A DNA stretch of 64,000 nucleotides, from the NCBI GenBank assembly GCA_003550325.1, contig QKWP01000027.1, forward strand, positions 51,921 to 115,920, in the 5' to 3' direction. Positions 10,637 through 22,420 of the stretch are shown here, in pieces (position 1 is the stretch's first letter; each line of letters opens with the position of its first letter). This DNA is from Gigaspora rosea. Its lineage: Eukaryota > Glomeromycota > Glomeromycetes > Diversisporales > Gigasporaceae. The position numbers and the translations under genes were made by a program. The notes beneath the pieces are model-generated. The model was given only the letters and a program-made list of their open reading frames with translations, was not told the DNA's origin and ran no database searches.

Positions 10637-11559
10637 TACTTTCTATTTGTTTGGAATATTTCTCTGCACTAGACAGACATTTGCAAAATTTTTGAAGGCC
10701 GTATGAGGACCCTGAAATATACTTAGATAGGCCAGGTATGAGTTTGCTTATTTTTGAGGTTTTTTATACTGATCTTTTTTATTTATAGTAATTTTTTGCT
10801 TATTTTTGAAGTTTTTTTGCAGATCTTTTCTTTTTAGTAACTCTATAATTAACCTGACCTGGGGTTCTGCCGTATGCACTCTAAGATCTGCTTGCTTAAT
10901 TAACTTATAAGTAATATTGGATACCCTTGGTACCGAGTTTGTTCTAACCTCATTAAGCATTAGGAGCCATTTATCTAACTCTATCAGTAATAAAACCGGC
11001 TCATATCATTCTTCTTAAATCCCACTTAACAGTTGATAAATACGTTTCCACTCTTCATTTAGTAGATCTAACTGAGAATTCCTCTTTCTAAACTGTTCCT
11101 TAAAATGCTTGTTGGTCTTGGATAGAACTTGACTAGATTCAGAGATTAACTCATATTCATCATTCTTCTTGGTTAATATTCGGTTCAAAACTACTTTATT
11201 ATATGGTCTTTCTAGAAGACTTCATAGCATTTTCTTCTGCTTACCCACAATTATTTCGCATCTTTTTTGCACATACTTTTTGATTTTCTTTTCTTTATAT
11301 AATCTTTCTTCACAAATCAATTTGTTTTCTATTGCTTTCCACCACAAAAATGCACTATTAAGCCGAATATCAACATGTTTCAAATTGATATCTGGTATCC
11401 TGGTACCTGTACTGGAATTAATACTTTTGATTTTACTATTCCAGCTACCAATCATGTGATGTACATTCCTGTTGCTTGCTATGCTTTTAATTAATCTGCC
11501 AAGTTCTTTGGCCACTTTTTTGATAGATAACACCTTACTATTTTTTACAAACTTCTTTT

Positions 11560-12520
11560 TATTTTAACCTTTTTCTTTGGTAATATCTCTTTTGCCACCT
11601 TCCAAATTGCTGCCTTGATTATGTCCCATAGCTAATCTATACAAACCTTTTGCTCAGATACCTGACATAACTCATTGCCTTGTTCATTCTTTAGTGGCCA
11701 ACGTGAAAATTTCTTTTTAAGTTTATTACATAAAGCAGTTCTGTAATTGTTCCAATTTTCCTTTGTTGCCTTATCAAGCTTTCAAACTATTTGTGATAAG
11801 GGAGTTTGCCCTGCTTTACTTATTGTATCTGCGATATTACCCTGTTCCAAAAGAATTTCAACCAAGGGCAATTTATAATCACTACCTGTAATTGTTCCTA
11901 TTTCAACAATATCTGCTTTTAAAGCCTTACTCATTAAATTTTCTGATAAGCATATTTGGTCTATTTTTGTACTTGTATGACTGTTATTCCAAGTGTATTA
12001 CCTGGCCCTGGGATTTAGCCTTCTGAAAGTATCTACAAAAAATTTCTTTTCCAACTATGTGAACAGGGAACAATGTTTGAGATTTGTTATTTGAGAGGGC
12101 TTATCCAATAGTTTGTTGGGTATACAATTAAAGTCTCCTATTATAACAATTTGCTAGGCCTTCTCATTTTTGTTAACTATTTCTTGGATATTCTCAATAA
12201 CCATTTTTGCACATGTCTTATCACTTGGAGGTATGTAAGCTACAATTACTAGTAGTTTACACTTTTTAAAAAACTTGTATGCACGCATTAAATATTCATT
12301 AAATCGCTCTATTTTGCCTATATGTTGCTCAATGTTTCTGTATATCAAAAGTTCTATACCTGACCCTTTGAGTTTGTCAAATGCAGCACTCGACCAAAAA
12401 CTCCTAAAATTGCCCAAATCTTTTGCCATAAACTTTGCCTCACTTTCACCCAGATTTGTTTCTGCTATTCCAATTATATTTACTTTTTTCTCAATTGCTC
12501 ACAAAACTAAAAAATCTACT
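11560..12520 (-). pseudogene. LINE APE-type endonuclease (broken)
   Basis: The minus strand encodes MAKDLGNFRSFWSS (12154-12429), then VIVAYIPPS, then IVIIGDFNC (about 12130), then TWNNSHTSTKID and finally ITGSDYKLPLV. These match the order of apurinic/apyrimidinic endonuclease motifs in LINE ORF2 (YIPP, GDFN, ID, SDH-like; the final His is Tyr here). The enzyme nicks the target DNA for target-primed reverse transcription. Several in-frame stops (for example before QIVIIGDFN) show it is dead. Confidence 0.7.
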
Positions 12521-12879
12521 TTATGAAATTGCATCTTAAGTCTATTAATATTATGAAATTCATATACTATGCTCTTTCCCTGACCCTCCAGTGCAACATC
12601 TTTACACCACTTAGATGTTACACCATTCTCTATTACAACTGGGGCCCCTTTCAGGAGCGAATGGGCCTTTCTAGCTATTGTTTTTTTTCAATTCTGTTAA
12701 AACATCTCAGAATTTTTTCCAAAATGCTTTTTTTTCTAATTTGGCACTTCAAGAGGTTGTACTAGTATATTTTCTCTTGTAACTCCTACTTTTGCTATTG
12801 TTCTTCTGTTACTACATTGAGTTTTCTCAATATATTCTTTCCTTTTCTGTTTTTATATGATTGACTTCTAGAGTTAACT

Positions 12880-13960
12880 TCTAAAAGCATTTCTCTTCTT
12901 AGTTTGGTAAAGTTATCTACTCCCATTATATTTTTTGTTCTTTCACCAAAGTTGTGCACTTCTTTTTTCTACAAAATTTTCTGCTTTCATTAATCTGTCT
13001 TTTACTTTCATTTCATAAGTTAAATGTGTAATTTCTATTAATTCCTTTCCAAAAGAAAGAGTTACTTCTATAATTGACTTTAGTTTGGACTGCTTTTTCC
13101 AGATCATCCTTGCATTCAAAGTATACAAAAACTAACCTCTTGGATTACCATTACTGTTTACTGGTATGAAGATTGTTTTTGCTTTGATTTGTTTTAATTG
13201 TCTAAACAGTAAGACCTCTATTGTATTCTTTGATATGCCACCTAATACCGCTTTAAATAATTTTCTTTTTTCTATTATCCTTTCTTGCTTTATACCCTTT
13301 GAGATTCTAGTAAGCCATCTACCTATCAGGAGCGCCCATGTATTCTCGAGTATATTCTTGTACTTTTGGTTTTGAATGTTAAATTCACTACTGCTGTTTT
13401 ATTAAATTTATTTGTTGACCAAATAATACTTTTAACTTTTTCATAACAGCTCATTAATCTCTTAATAGATAAGTTGCTATTTTTGAGTAGAACATCCTAA
13501 ATTGTATAAGTTTCTTGCAGGTTTAAAGCCTCTTGTTTATAATAGGTTAGATTGTTCTTTTTAATATTTTAGTCCACCTTTATTTGATTTTCTTTGACCT
13601 CTAATAACAAAATTACATATTCTTCTAAATTCTCTAACAGTTGAACCTTTGGTCCATCTAAAGTTTCATTTGAGTTTAAACTTATCTTCTAATGCTTGTG
13701 TTCTATAGTTAGTTGTTTTACTTTCTAGCTATAAAAGAGCTTCTATTCTGGCCTGTTTTTCTGCTTCTGTAGAATTAACACTCTCCATTGACTCCTTTCT
13801 TTGAACTTCTCTAAGTTGTTTTTCTGTTAGCTTTGGATAGCATTCCAATAAAAGCCTTATAATACATATTTCTTCTGCTGTAATGGTTTGTATGGCTTCT
13901 GCTATTTCTTAATCTACTACTTGAGTTCTTACACATTCTTTTTTCAATAAGTTTACACAG
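12880..13960 (-). pseudogene. Probable LINE ORF1 remnant
   Basis: Upstream of the endonuclease on the minus strand, broken Lys/Glu-rich frames begin near 13795 with MESVNSTEAEKQARIEALLQ and continue through frame changes to a frame at 12943-13128. The composition suggests a coiled-coil nucleic-acid-binding ORF1. No specific domain (RRM or CCHC) is visible, so the call rests mainly on position. Confidence 0.45.
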
Positions 13961-14200
13961 CCTGTACCACTATATTTTATAACTTGTTACTCGTTTTTAA
14001 GAAATCTAATCTTCTATTTTGGAACTTGCATTCTGTTTATTGATTATCTTAGTGTTTGGTACACTAGATTTGATTTGCTGTGCACATGACTGGTTTGTTT
14101 ATTTGGTTTGTTTATTTCGTTTACTGTTTTGTTGTTTATACAGACTACACAATTGTTTTTGTTTGTTTGTTATTTTAGTGATCTGCAATTTAGGGATAAG

Positions 14201-15252
14201 CAGGGCCAGTGATTTTCTGCTGCGCTATTGGGTCAATTCCGTCCATGCTAATTTATATATTCTGCAAGTCAATTTGTAAATTCTGCAAAATTTCCATGAT
14301 AACTTTATCAATTCTGCGAGTCAATTTTGTAAATTCTGCACGATTTCTGTGGTATAGTTCATGACAGCTAAAGACTAAAACACGTGACTTGTCCCATTTT
14401 AAAAAATTTCATATTGAAATTTACTATTTTTTTGATTTCTTGTATTTTGATTGGTCAAAATATTTTTCCAAAAAATTTTTTTAATTAAAATAACAAATTA
14501 GCCAATAGCAAGAGGCCAAAACATGTGACTTGTCCCATTTTCATTAATTTTTTAACACATTATATAAAAATTAAGCATCTTTAAATTAATATAAATCAAA
14601 AATATATAATAATTATTTAAAAAATAAAGCCGCTAAGTTGTAGCAAATTAACTTGACTACAATTTAGTGGCTTTCTTTTTTTCATATCTTTTATGTATCA
14701 AGAGCTATTAATTTTTGAAATTATTTTAGTCTTTAGGTGTCGCGCACTGTAACTTTATCAATTTTGCGATATTATTTTATTATTCACCAGGATTTTCCTC
14801 AACTCTAGTATAAACCGTAATCTTTGAAAATTTACTTTTTTTATTCATTAAGTGCATATAACAACTTTATCATAAAATTAAAAGATAATTTATAAATTTA
14901 AATTATCCAAAAACTAACTTTATTTTAATATACGATTGACAAGATGATAGTAACAAGTATACAAAGATAACGAAACCTGAATTATTTTCACAAGGCATTA
15001 TATTACTTTAGCCTTACACTTGTAAATTCCATTACCTGACTTTTTAGGTTAATAATAGATAATAGTAAAAACGTATGTACATACATGTACATATATATAA
15101 ATTGTATTTTAAAAATATTTTTTTTTATTATTACCTCCTCATTACCCCACTTTCTGCGATAATTCTGCGGTATCTGTGATACTTTCTGCATTTGTGGTCC
15201 TATTCTGTGATTTCTGCGGCATTCTGTGCAATGCAGAAAATCACTGGCCCTG
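14201..15252. mobile_element. 1,052-bp hAT MITE with perfect TIRs and TSD
   Basis: Perfect 20-bp terminal inverted repeats, CAGGGCCAGTGATTTTCTGC at the left and its reverse complement at the right. The flanks are a perfect 8-bp duplication, GGGATAAG, at 14193-14200 and 15253-15260. Subterminal TTCTGC motifs are repeated at both ends in inverse orientation, as expected of hAT transposase-binding sites. No transposase is inside; an internal ~40-bp motif with ACATGTGACTTGTCCCATTT occurs twice (about 14380 and 14520). It is non-autonomous and inserted recently enough to keep an intact duplication. Confidence 0.9.
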
Positions 15253-16083
15253 GGGATAAGCCTAGAATTTAGGGCACGGGGGCACAGGGCATGCCCATAT
15301 AGGCAAGCCCATAGGGCATGCTTATAGCATGCCAGAAGTCAAAAGACATACCTATATATTTTTGTGCAACAATGCATTACATGACAGATAATCAGCCAAT
15401 CAAAAATTAGAACTAGACATATGTAAATTTTTAATAAATAATCTATTTATTTATACAACATGTACAAATAGAAAAAACTTTGTACTCAATTAATAATAAA
15501 GGTGTGTTCTTTTTTTTTTACATCTTTGAAATATATTAAGTGCTAACACATCAGCAAACTTATCAGACAAATGATGCACTTGAAAACAAGAATACTTTGT
15601 TAGTTGCCAAATACTGCATATCTTGGTTTTATAAATGTGCTATAATCAAATATGATGTGACCTGCCTATAAAGAATGAGAATTAATATCAAGTTAGCTCA
15701 AAAACTGAGAACCAATTATCACCAATGCTATCTAACCTTAAAAATTATTCAACTTTAAAAAAAAAATGGCTAGTTAGATCAAAAAAATAGTTTGCTATAT
15801 TAAGATAACTCTATTCTATATTTGGCTAGAAAAATTATTTATTCTGAGAATTGCATTGTATATACTAAAGCAGATCTTATCTATAAACAATATTAGTAAA
15901 AATAGTGTTGAATTGGTTGATAAATCAATAAATTTTCAATGCAAGTCAATGCTAATAGTTTATTAAACTGGCTAATGATTGCTAAAAAATATGCGATTCC
16001 TGTGCCATTATTTTTTAATAATTATTAGTAGTTCTGCGTGTGCGAATTAATAAGAAACTGCTAAAAAATCTATTTACAAATAT

Positions 16084-16250
16084 TAGAAAATTTGAAACCT
16101 AATTATGATAAGTTGTAGCAGTGTTGCAGTATTTAATTTATTATGATCGATTGATTTATAATCATTCTCACTGATAATAATCGCTTAAAATCAATCGATC
16201 ATAATCAATTAAATGCTGCAACTAATTATAATTAGGTTTCAAATTTTCAT
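16084..16250. repeat. Long hairpin upstream of the hAT transposase
   Basis: The segment TTTGAAACCTAATTATGATA at the left and its near reverse complement TATAATTAGGTTTCAAA at the right enclose a second inverted pair built on TTATGATCGATTGATTT. The RNA could form a hairpin of ~165 nt. It sits about 220 bp before the transposase ATG and may be a small foldback insertion. Confidence 0.6.
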
Positions 16251-16465
16251 GAAATTAGAAAAAATTTTTTTGTTAAAAATAGTTGAACACTTTAGTATAA
16301 TAAAATACTTCCTCATAATATACTTTATAAAATCATCGATATATAAATACAGCTATCATAAAAAGAATTAAAATTAATAAAACTTTCAAGTAAAAATCAT
16401 TTTTTTACCAATAAAAAAATAAAATAAAACTTTATATGATTTTTATCTATATTGCAATATACATT

Positions 16466-18728
16466 ATGCAACCACCAACTGGTTTTGCCCAATCACTTCC
16501 AAGTCAAGGCCATCAATAAACGGGTTTTTATCATTCTGAAAATAAAAAATTAGATAATAGATATGCTGCTAAATGCAAATATTGTTTGGATAATCTTGAG
16601 GCAAGCCAGAAAGAAAGACTTCATCAACATGGCCTCAAATGCAATAGCTGGCCATTTTCTGAAAAAACTAGCTATCTTCAAAAAACTAGTGAACATATGA
16701 CCCATATTTGTAAAAGAACTAAATCTAACCCAGAAGTCCCAGTTGAAATTGTAATTGAATTATCTGAATCGCCTAAATCATCTGTGCAATCTGCAAAACA
16801 AGAAAGCATTTTAAATTGGTATTCTAAACTCATGCCCTCCATGCAATCTGAAAAACTCCATATAAAACTTTTAAATGCTATGGTATATAGTATATTTTAT
16901 TTAACTTTGTTAAAAATCCGTATTTTCAAGATTTTCTTTAGGATTTGGCACCTAGTTACCAAGCTCCTTCTCTCGATATGGTGCAAAAATGTATTTTCAC
17001 AAAAAATTCTTAGACTATCTACAAACTAAATTAACTACTATGTTAACCTTTACCAATGCTACTATATGTCTTGATGGCTAGACTGATGTTTCTGAAAATT
17101 TGATACATGGGTTTATGATACTTAAAGAATATGAAGAGCATGTTATTGATATTGTTGACTTATCTGCAAGCAGGCATAAATCGCTTTTTCTTAAGAATAA
17201 AACCAAAAAAATTCTTGTTGAAAATGGATTTCAAATATCATCTGCGATTACTTGTGTTACAGACAATCCACCTGTTATAGAGTCTATAAAAAATTGGTTT
17301 AAATGTAAATATTTTTCTTATATAAGTGCCAACAAAAAAAACCTGTTTTCGATTTTTTTAAAAAAAAAACTGAAGCCAGATTTTTTCTTTTGGCGGCACT
17401 CACATAATTAATTTAGAAAATACTATACTCACATACATATATTTTATTTTTATAGAATGAATACCCAAATATCGTTCCTATAAGGTGTTGCGTATATGTA
17501 TTTAATCTAATTGCAAAGAATATTGCTAGTTTACTAGCATTATTCCTACTTGCAATAAAAATCAGAAGCTTGTAAATTTTTTTACTACTTCATATGTATA
17601 GAAATGTGTTCTGCAAACCTGGCAAAAAGAACAAGGCATCTCTCATTTTTTAAGCACATTCTGTGAAATGAGATGGTATTTTATTGCTAAGGTTTGCTTG
17701 GGCATATCTGTTTTTGAAAGAGGCTTTCAGTGCTGTCTCAAGTTAAATGAAACTGATAAAATCAACTATCCTGAAATAAAAGAAAGTATAAGTTATTATC
17801 AATGATAGGTATCATTTTGCTAGTAATGATACATTGGTAAAGGTTATTAGACCCGTAGTCGACACAATTGGAAGGCTTGAATCAAGAGATGCGACTTTGG
17901 CTAATATTTTTAAGGAATTGATCCATCTCTATCTTGAAATATTAAGGCTTGACATTTATATTTCTAGTTTAAAAGTTCACGCACTAGCCGTTATTGGTAA
18001 AGAGCAAAAAAATTTTCTGGAGATATTTACTTTATTGCCCTATTTCTCTTCCTATTTTACAAAAAATGTTGTCATATCAAATTATATAAATAGTAATCGT
18101 CTTCTGCATAGATGTCTGGAACTAGCAAAGGCTTGGAATTTTAGTAAAAGAGAAACTGTCCTACTTTATGAATTGGTTAACTATAAAAATAATAACCTCC
18201 TTTTTGACAATATAAACTTCAACATTCAACAATCACCTAGATCCTTTTGAACAGGATTTGCTGATAATTTTCTGCTTCTTTTCTGATTTGCAAAAAAACG
18301 TTTTTCTATCATTTTTCATAGAGCCGCTTGTGAATAGCTATTTTCTTCTTTGGGTCTTACTAAAACTAAATTTTATCTCCTGATACTCTTTTAAAAATTG
18401 GACAGATTAGAAACGAACTTAAAGATCTACTGAAAAAAGACAAACCAAAACTTGTTTTAATGCCTAAACTTTCTACAGAGACTGTCGATCTATTTTTTGA
18501 AGACACAAGTGAAGGTGAAAGTGAGCAAGACAAAGTAGATGAACAAATTGAAGTATTAATATTAATGACAAAGATCAGTCTATTATGGATAAGTTTTTCG
18601 ATTTTGCACTATTTAAGAGAGAGCAAGAACTTTCATTTACTGAACAGACCCATAGTTATTCAATGGCGCAACAAGATGATACCGAAAATAAAGAATGGTC
18701 TATTGATGATATTATAAAAAGTCAATAA
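16466..18728 (+). pseudogene. hAT transposase pseudogene
   Basis: Starts at an ATG (MQPPTGFAQSLPSQGHQ then TAA). A BED-type zinc-finger-like region follows (CKYCLDNL ... HGLKC ... HMTHICKRT, about 16575-16720). Then comes the DUF659-like catalytic start, with a conserved DGW motif whose Trp codon is TAG (17079-17081), then DLSASRHKS and SAITCVTDNPPVI. The C-terminal dimerisation region carries a CE-LFSSLGLTKTKF motif, again with a TAG (about 18337), and ILLKIGQIRNELKDL-like sequence. A 77-bp hairpin element interrupts it at 17325-17401, and at least three frameshifts are present. The enzyme would cut and paste the surrounding hAT element; this copy cannot. Confidence 0.75.
17325..17401. mobile_element. 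Tiny 77-bp hairpin MITE inside the hAT gene
   Basis: Left end AGTGCCAACAAAAAAAACCT and right end TTTTCTTTTGGCGGCACTC form an inverted pair. They match the ends of a larger element at 48541-48919 (GAGTGCCGCCAAAAGAAAAC). It interrupts the transposase frame just after the FSYI codons. No clear target duplication. Confidence 0.55.
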
Positions 18729-18734
18729 TTTTTT

Positions 18735-18957
18735 TTAATAAATAAAGTAAAGTTAGAAATAAAGTAAATTAGAAATAAAGTAAAGTTAGAAAATAAAGTT
18801 ATAAAATAAAGTAAAGTTAGAAAATAAAGTAAAGTTAGAAAATAAAGTAAAGTTAGAAAATAAAATAAAGTTAAAAAATAAAGTAAAGTTAGAAAATAAA
18901 GTAAAATTAGAAAATAAAGTAAAGTTAGAAAATAAAGTAAAGTTAAAAAATCAAGTT
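18735..18957. repeat. 18-bp tandem repeat (AAAATAAAGTAAAGTTAG)n
   Basis: About twelve imperfect units lie directly downstream of the hAT stop codon and within the hAT element. The 80-codon minus-strand open frame here is a translation of the repeat (Leu-Tyr-Phe-Leu-Thr periodicity) and not a gene. Confidence 0.85.
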
Positions 18958-19156
18958 TGAACATTATTACAAAAAAATTATACCAAATAAAGATATGACT
19001 AAATATTATTACATGTTTATATTTGATTGGCTAATTAACAGTTGCTCATCATGTGTTTTTGGATAGCATGCCCATGGTCATAGAGAGCATGTCTCGACTC
19101 AAGGCATACCTATAAAGGCATGTCTAATTTTTTACCTGTGCTCTAAACCCTAGTTA

Positions 19157-19511
19157 AGAGTAGAGTGAACATAAATCATTTTTAATAGTGATCATGTTGT
19201 GATCATATGAAATCAGGTGATCAACCAATTACGATTGTAAACAATAGATTCAACCAATCAAAATTAAATATTTTGTGTAACTAAAAAAAATTTGGGCCAA
19301 CTTAGGAAAACTTTATGACATATAGAAGTATAATTTTTTCAAATACTATATATATTAAAATTTTACTATTATAAAAAAAGTATTTTGTACTATATATTAT
19401 AAAATTTTTGACTAAATTAATAACAACCGTAAAAAGTTTTATTTGTAGCACATTTTTATTTTCTATATAAATATTGTACCAATGATAAATGATCTACGTT
19501 CACCCTACTCT
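19157..19511. mobile_element. 355-bp MITE with TA duplication
   Basis: Imperfect ~28-bp TIRs: left AGAGTAGAGTGAACATAAAT and right (reverse complement) AGAGTAGGGTGAACGTAGAT. TA flanks both ends (19155-19156, 19512-19513), as in Tc1/mariner-type MITEs. The interior is non-coding. Confidence 0.65.
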
Positions 19512-19513
19512 TA

Positions 19514-21602
19514 AGTCCAATCCCCAAAAATTTCCAAAAATTTTGTCGAAAAATTTTGAAGTTTGAATTTGTCAGCTAGTAATACTCTTTTTTCTTTAGA
19601 TTGTACTAGCAAACTCTATGTAATTTTTGCTTGTCCTTCTTTTTCTTTAGAAAGTTTTTGGCTGTTTCCTAAGTTACTTATCCCGTTTTCTGCTTTTTTT
19701 CTTTCTGCTAAATTAGGAAAAGTTAATCAGCGGAGAGAGTTTCTGTTTTTTTTATATTTTTTTTATAATTAGCCTGGTGGTCATATTATATTTTATTATA
19801 TAATAGAGAATTATATTTGCAAATATCAATTCTACTACCAGTTTTTTAACTTTACAACTAAAATACAACTTGTCCAGTTACTATAGGCACTTATTCATAA
19901 CTTGCCAGAGTGGATTTTGCTTTACTAGTACCAGAGTATTTATAATATCTCCAATTACTAAATCATCAGCTTGGATCTATAGCCAGTCATAATCACCAAC
20001 TTTTTTTAAAACTTCTTTCACCTAGATCTAGCAGAGATATTACTAACAATAACTGTATAAAGAACTAACAAAAATAACAAAATAATATACAAAAAGGAAA
20101 TAAGAGGAAATAACAAGAACAAGAGTAAGTAAAAAAAAAGGAGAAGAAACTACAAAACCTAAGTAAAGAACCAAACTTAAATAAACAAAATAAAAAAAGC
20201 AAAAAAAAAAGTCAATGTTATAACCTATATATGTTAGAAGAATAAGAAAGGAAAAAAGAAGACAAGAAAAAAAAGAAAAAAAGAAAAAAAATATTCAAGA
20301 ATATTCACCTAACAATTTTTATAATAGTTTTTTCAAAAAACCTCATGTGTTATATTTTATTGATTACTTTGCTTCCAAAGTTTACTCGTGACCTTGAATT
20401 TGATATGTTAGGTGCCTTTCCAATTTGGCTGAAGTAAATACTGTTGATCTTTTGAAGGGGATATGCTAAAAGCCAACTTTTTGAAACTTTGAAAAAGCTG
20501 TTGACACCAAAATTTTTATTTGTAGTTTTTTTTAGAGAGCATTGGTTCCTTTCTGTAAAAATTTAATATCTGCCTCAAACTTCTCTTTGAAGCAGGGCTG
20601 GTACTTTCTTCTTTGATAAGTAATAAACTTTAAGCTTGTAAGCAGATAGTCTATAAGCTTTATCTCTAAATGACAAGTGCCATTCTCTGCAGTAAGTAAT
20701 AAACTCTAAACCAGTTAGCAGGTAGTCTATGAGCTCTACTTCTAAATAATAGGTGCTATCTTATGGGTTCCCAGTAATTCTTTTTAATTACTCTTTAATT
20801 GTACAGTTTATATTAAAATTTTTTATAGAAGGTTTTGGGTTTTTGTTGGTACAAGTGATCATTAAAAAGAGTTAAAAAATCTACTTTTGATTAATATTTG
20901 TATATTAATTAATTAAATAGAAATATAAAATTTACATACTAACTATAAAATATAATTTATAATAAAAAGTAAGTAATAAGGAAACTTTGTAATATAATAT
21001 TATTAGTTTAAAAGTATTCTAAATTTATAATAGTTTTTAGGTTTTGCAAATAACTATACAAGGTATATTATCAGCACTATGCTTGATACTAATACTATAT
21101 TATATAACTACTGGATACTTATAAATTCAAAAATATTTGATACTATTATATATAGATACAGATATGTACAGTACAAAGTGCCAAGCTTATAGAAGGGCTT
21201 CATCTGATTGGCTGATGTAATCAATTGCCTAAGTAACTTATTTATATAGTTTAAAGTACTAATTAAGAATATAAAATTTTACTAACAAAAATTTGCTACA
21301 AAAAATATTTCTAGCTTTGAAAGAACATCCATATTCACTGTGCAACAACAATCAAAAATAATTAGTAACTCATGCATTTATTTAGAAAAGAGGATTTTTA
21401 TTATCTATAAGTTTTGCCAAGTTTTGTCTGCTTTATAAATTATTTAATTTGATTGTAAATAATCACATTTTAATAAAAAATAAATAAATTAGCCAATTAT
21501 ATAAATTTCTTTCTATGAGTGCCAAGAATTATTATAGGCATAGTACAAAGCACTAGGCACTTTAGTTTGATTTGATAAAAAAATAATTTCTGATCACTAT
21601 AT
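19514..21602. other. AT-rich intergenic stretch, no gene recognised
   Basis: It contains a purine-rich strand (about 20040-20300, runs of A, AAG and GAA) and an imperfect ~78-bp direct duplication at about 20617-20760 (GTAATAAACT...AGCAGATAGTCTATAAGC then GTAATAAACT...AGCAGGTAGTCTATGAGC). Minus-strand fragments near 19560-19700 look Lys/Glu-rich but are too broken to assign. Confidence 0.4.
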
Positions 21603-22116
21603 TGTTATAGAATAGGTTTTAATTTTGGTAAAAATTAGTTCAAAAATTAGAACTTAATAAGGAAATTTTGTAATAACTGTATTTAGTAATAGTGATATGT
21701 GAAATTGATGTGCAATGACACTCAATGACGCTTAGCGACGCTTAACGACGCTTAGCGACGCTTAGCTCAATAGATATATAAACCCACCTTATTTCCCTTA
21801 GTTTTAGATAGATCCAGACATTGTATTTTATCTTTACCTTTATATTAATTACCCTCCTCTCTATATTTATTAAATAAACTCTTTGGATTTCTAAGGAACA
21901 GACACCTTGGAATAGCCCTCTTGTTAAATTAATAAACTGTGTATTATCTCTTGTTGTTTTATACCGAACTGCCTCAGAGAAGTGTGTAGTTTCTTACAGA
22001 CATAAAAGAAACTATACTTCCCTTTTGCACACCACTTCACGCCCAAAGTAAGGGATATCAGGAGCCGTGTGATTGTTACTCTATCGGAATTAAAGAAGGC
22101 TTCCGGTACTGTAACA
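21603..22116 (+). repeat. 5' LTR of the Ty3/gypsy element
   Basis: 514 bp. The U3 carries four 10-bp units (RYGACGCTTA pattern) at 21725-21764, directly upstream of a TATATAA box at 21775-21781, the likely promoter of the genomic RNA. AATAAACT sequences near 21893 and 21944 may serve as polyadenylation signals in the other LTR. Confidence 0.9.
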
Positions 22117-22118
22117 TT

Positions 22119-22134
22119 TGGTGCCTTCTGGCGG
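22119..22134 (+). promoter_or_regulatory. Primer-binding site
   Basis: TGGTGCCTTCTGGCGG begins 2 bases after the LTR end and starts with TGG, complementary to the CCA end of a tRNA. The priming tRNA cannot be named without a tRNA search. Confidence 0.6.
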
Positions 22135-22420
22135 AAAGCTATTTAAATTATTGAATATTATTAAAGAATTTGGAAATCTTATTACTACTTTTGGCAGAAA
22201 TTTAATTATTTTTTTGGCTGTTACTAACCCTCTTGCTGTTAATTGCACTCTTATTATTCTCTTACAACTTACTTGGAATTTTCTTTTTGTTGGATACTAA
22301 CTATTTACTATATTTAGGAGATTAAAATTTTGTTAACAACTTACTACTAACCTTTTATTTTGGAGATATTTTATTATTCTTTTATTAGTTTCCTTAAGAC
22401 TTGGGAACTGCCTTTTCTAT

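Larger units (their letters stand above)
6907..14190 (-). mobile_element. Decayed LINE (non-LTR retrotransposon), EN-RT-RNase H type
   Basis: Read on the minus strand, the order is a coiled-coil-like ORF1 region (about 13960-12430), an APE-type endonuclease, a reverse transcriptase, an RNase H domain, a Cys/His C-terminal motif and a poly(A) run (T11 at 6907-6917 on the plus strand). That is the order of I/Tad-like LINEs. Every domain is broken by stops and frameshifts, so it cannot move on its own. The 5' boundary is uncertain: recognisable sequence fades at about 14000 and a hAT MITE starts at 14201. No target duplication could be identified. Confidence 0.8.
15263..19152 (+). mobile_element. 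Full-length but dead hAT transposon
   Basis: TIRs TAGAATTTAGGGCACGGG (left) and TAGGGTTTAGAGCACAGG (reverse complement of the right) match at 14 of 18 positions. Subterminal GCATGCC / GCATACC / GCATGTC motifs are clustered at both ends. The transposase pseudogene (16466-18728) is inside. Flanks GATAAGCC and GTTAAGAG share only 5 of 8 bases, so a target duplication is not proven. The left end abuts the 14201-15252 MITE and the right end abuts the MITE at 19157. Confidence 0.75.

Noticed and set aside
18722..18964. 80-codon minus-strand frame rich in Leu-Tyr-Phe-Thr
   Set aside because: It is the translation of the 18-bp tandem repeat and has no independent coding evidence.
21725..21764. CRISPR-like array in the LTR
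   Set aside because: The 10-bp units are contiguous with no spacers and occur in a eukaryotic LTR U3; it is a tandem repeat.
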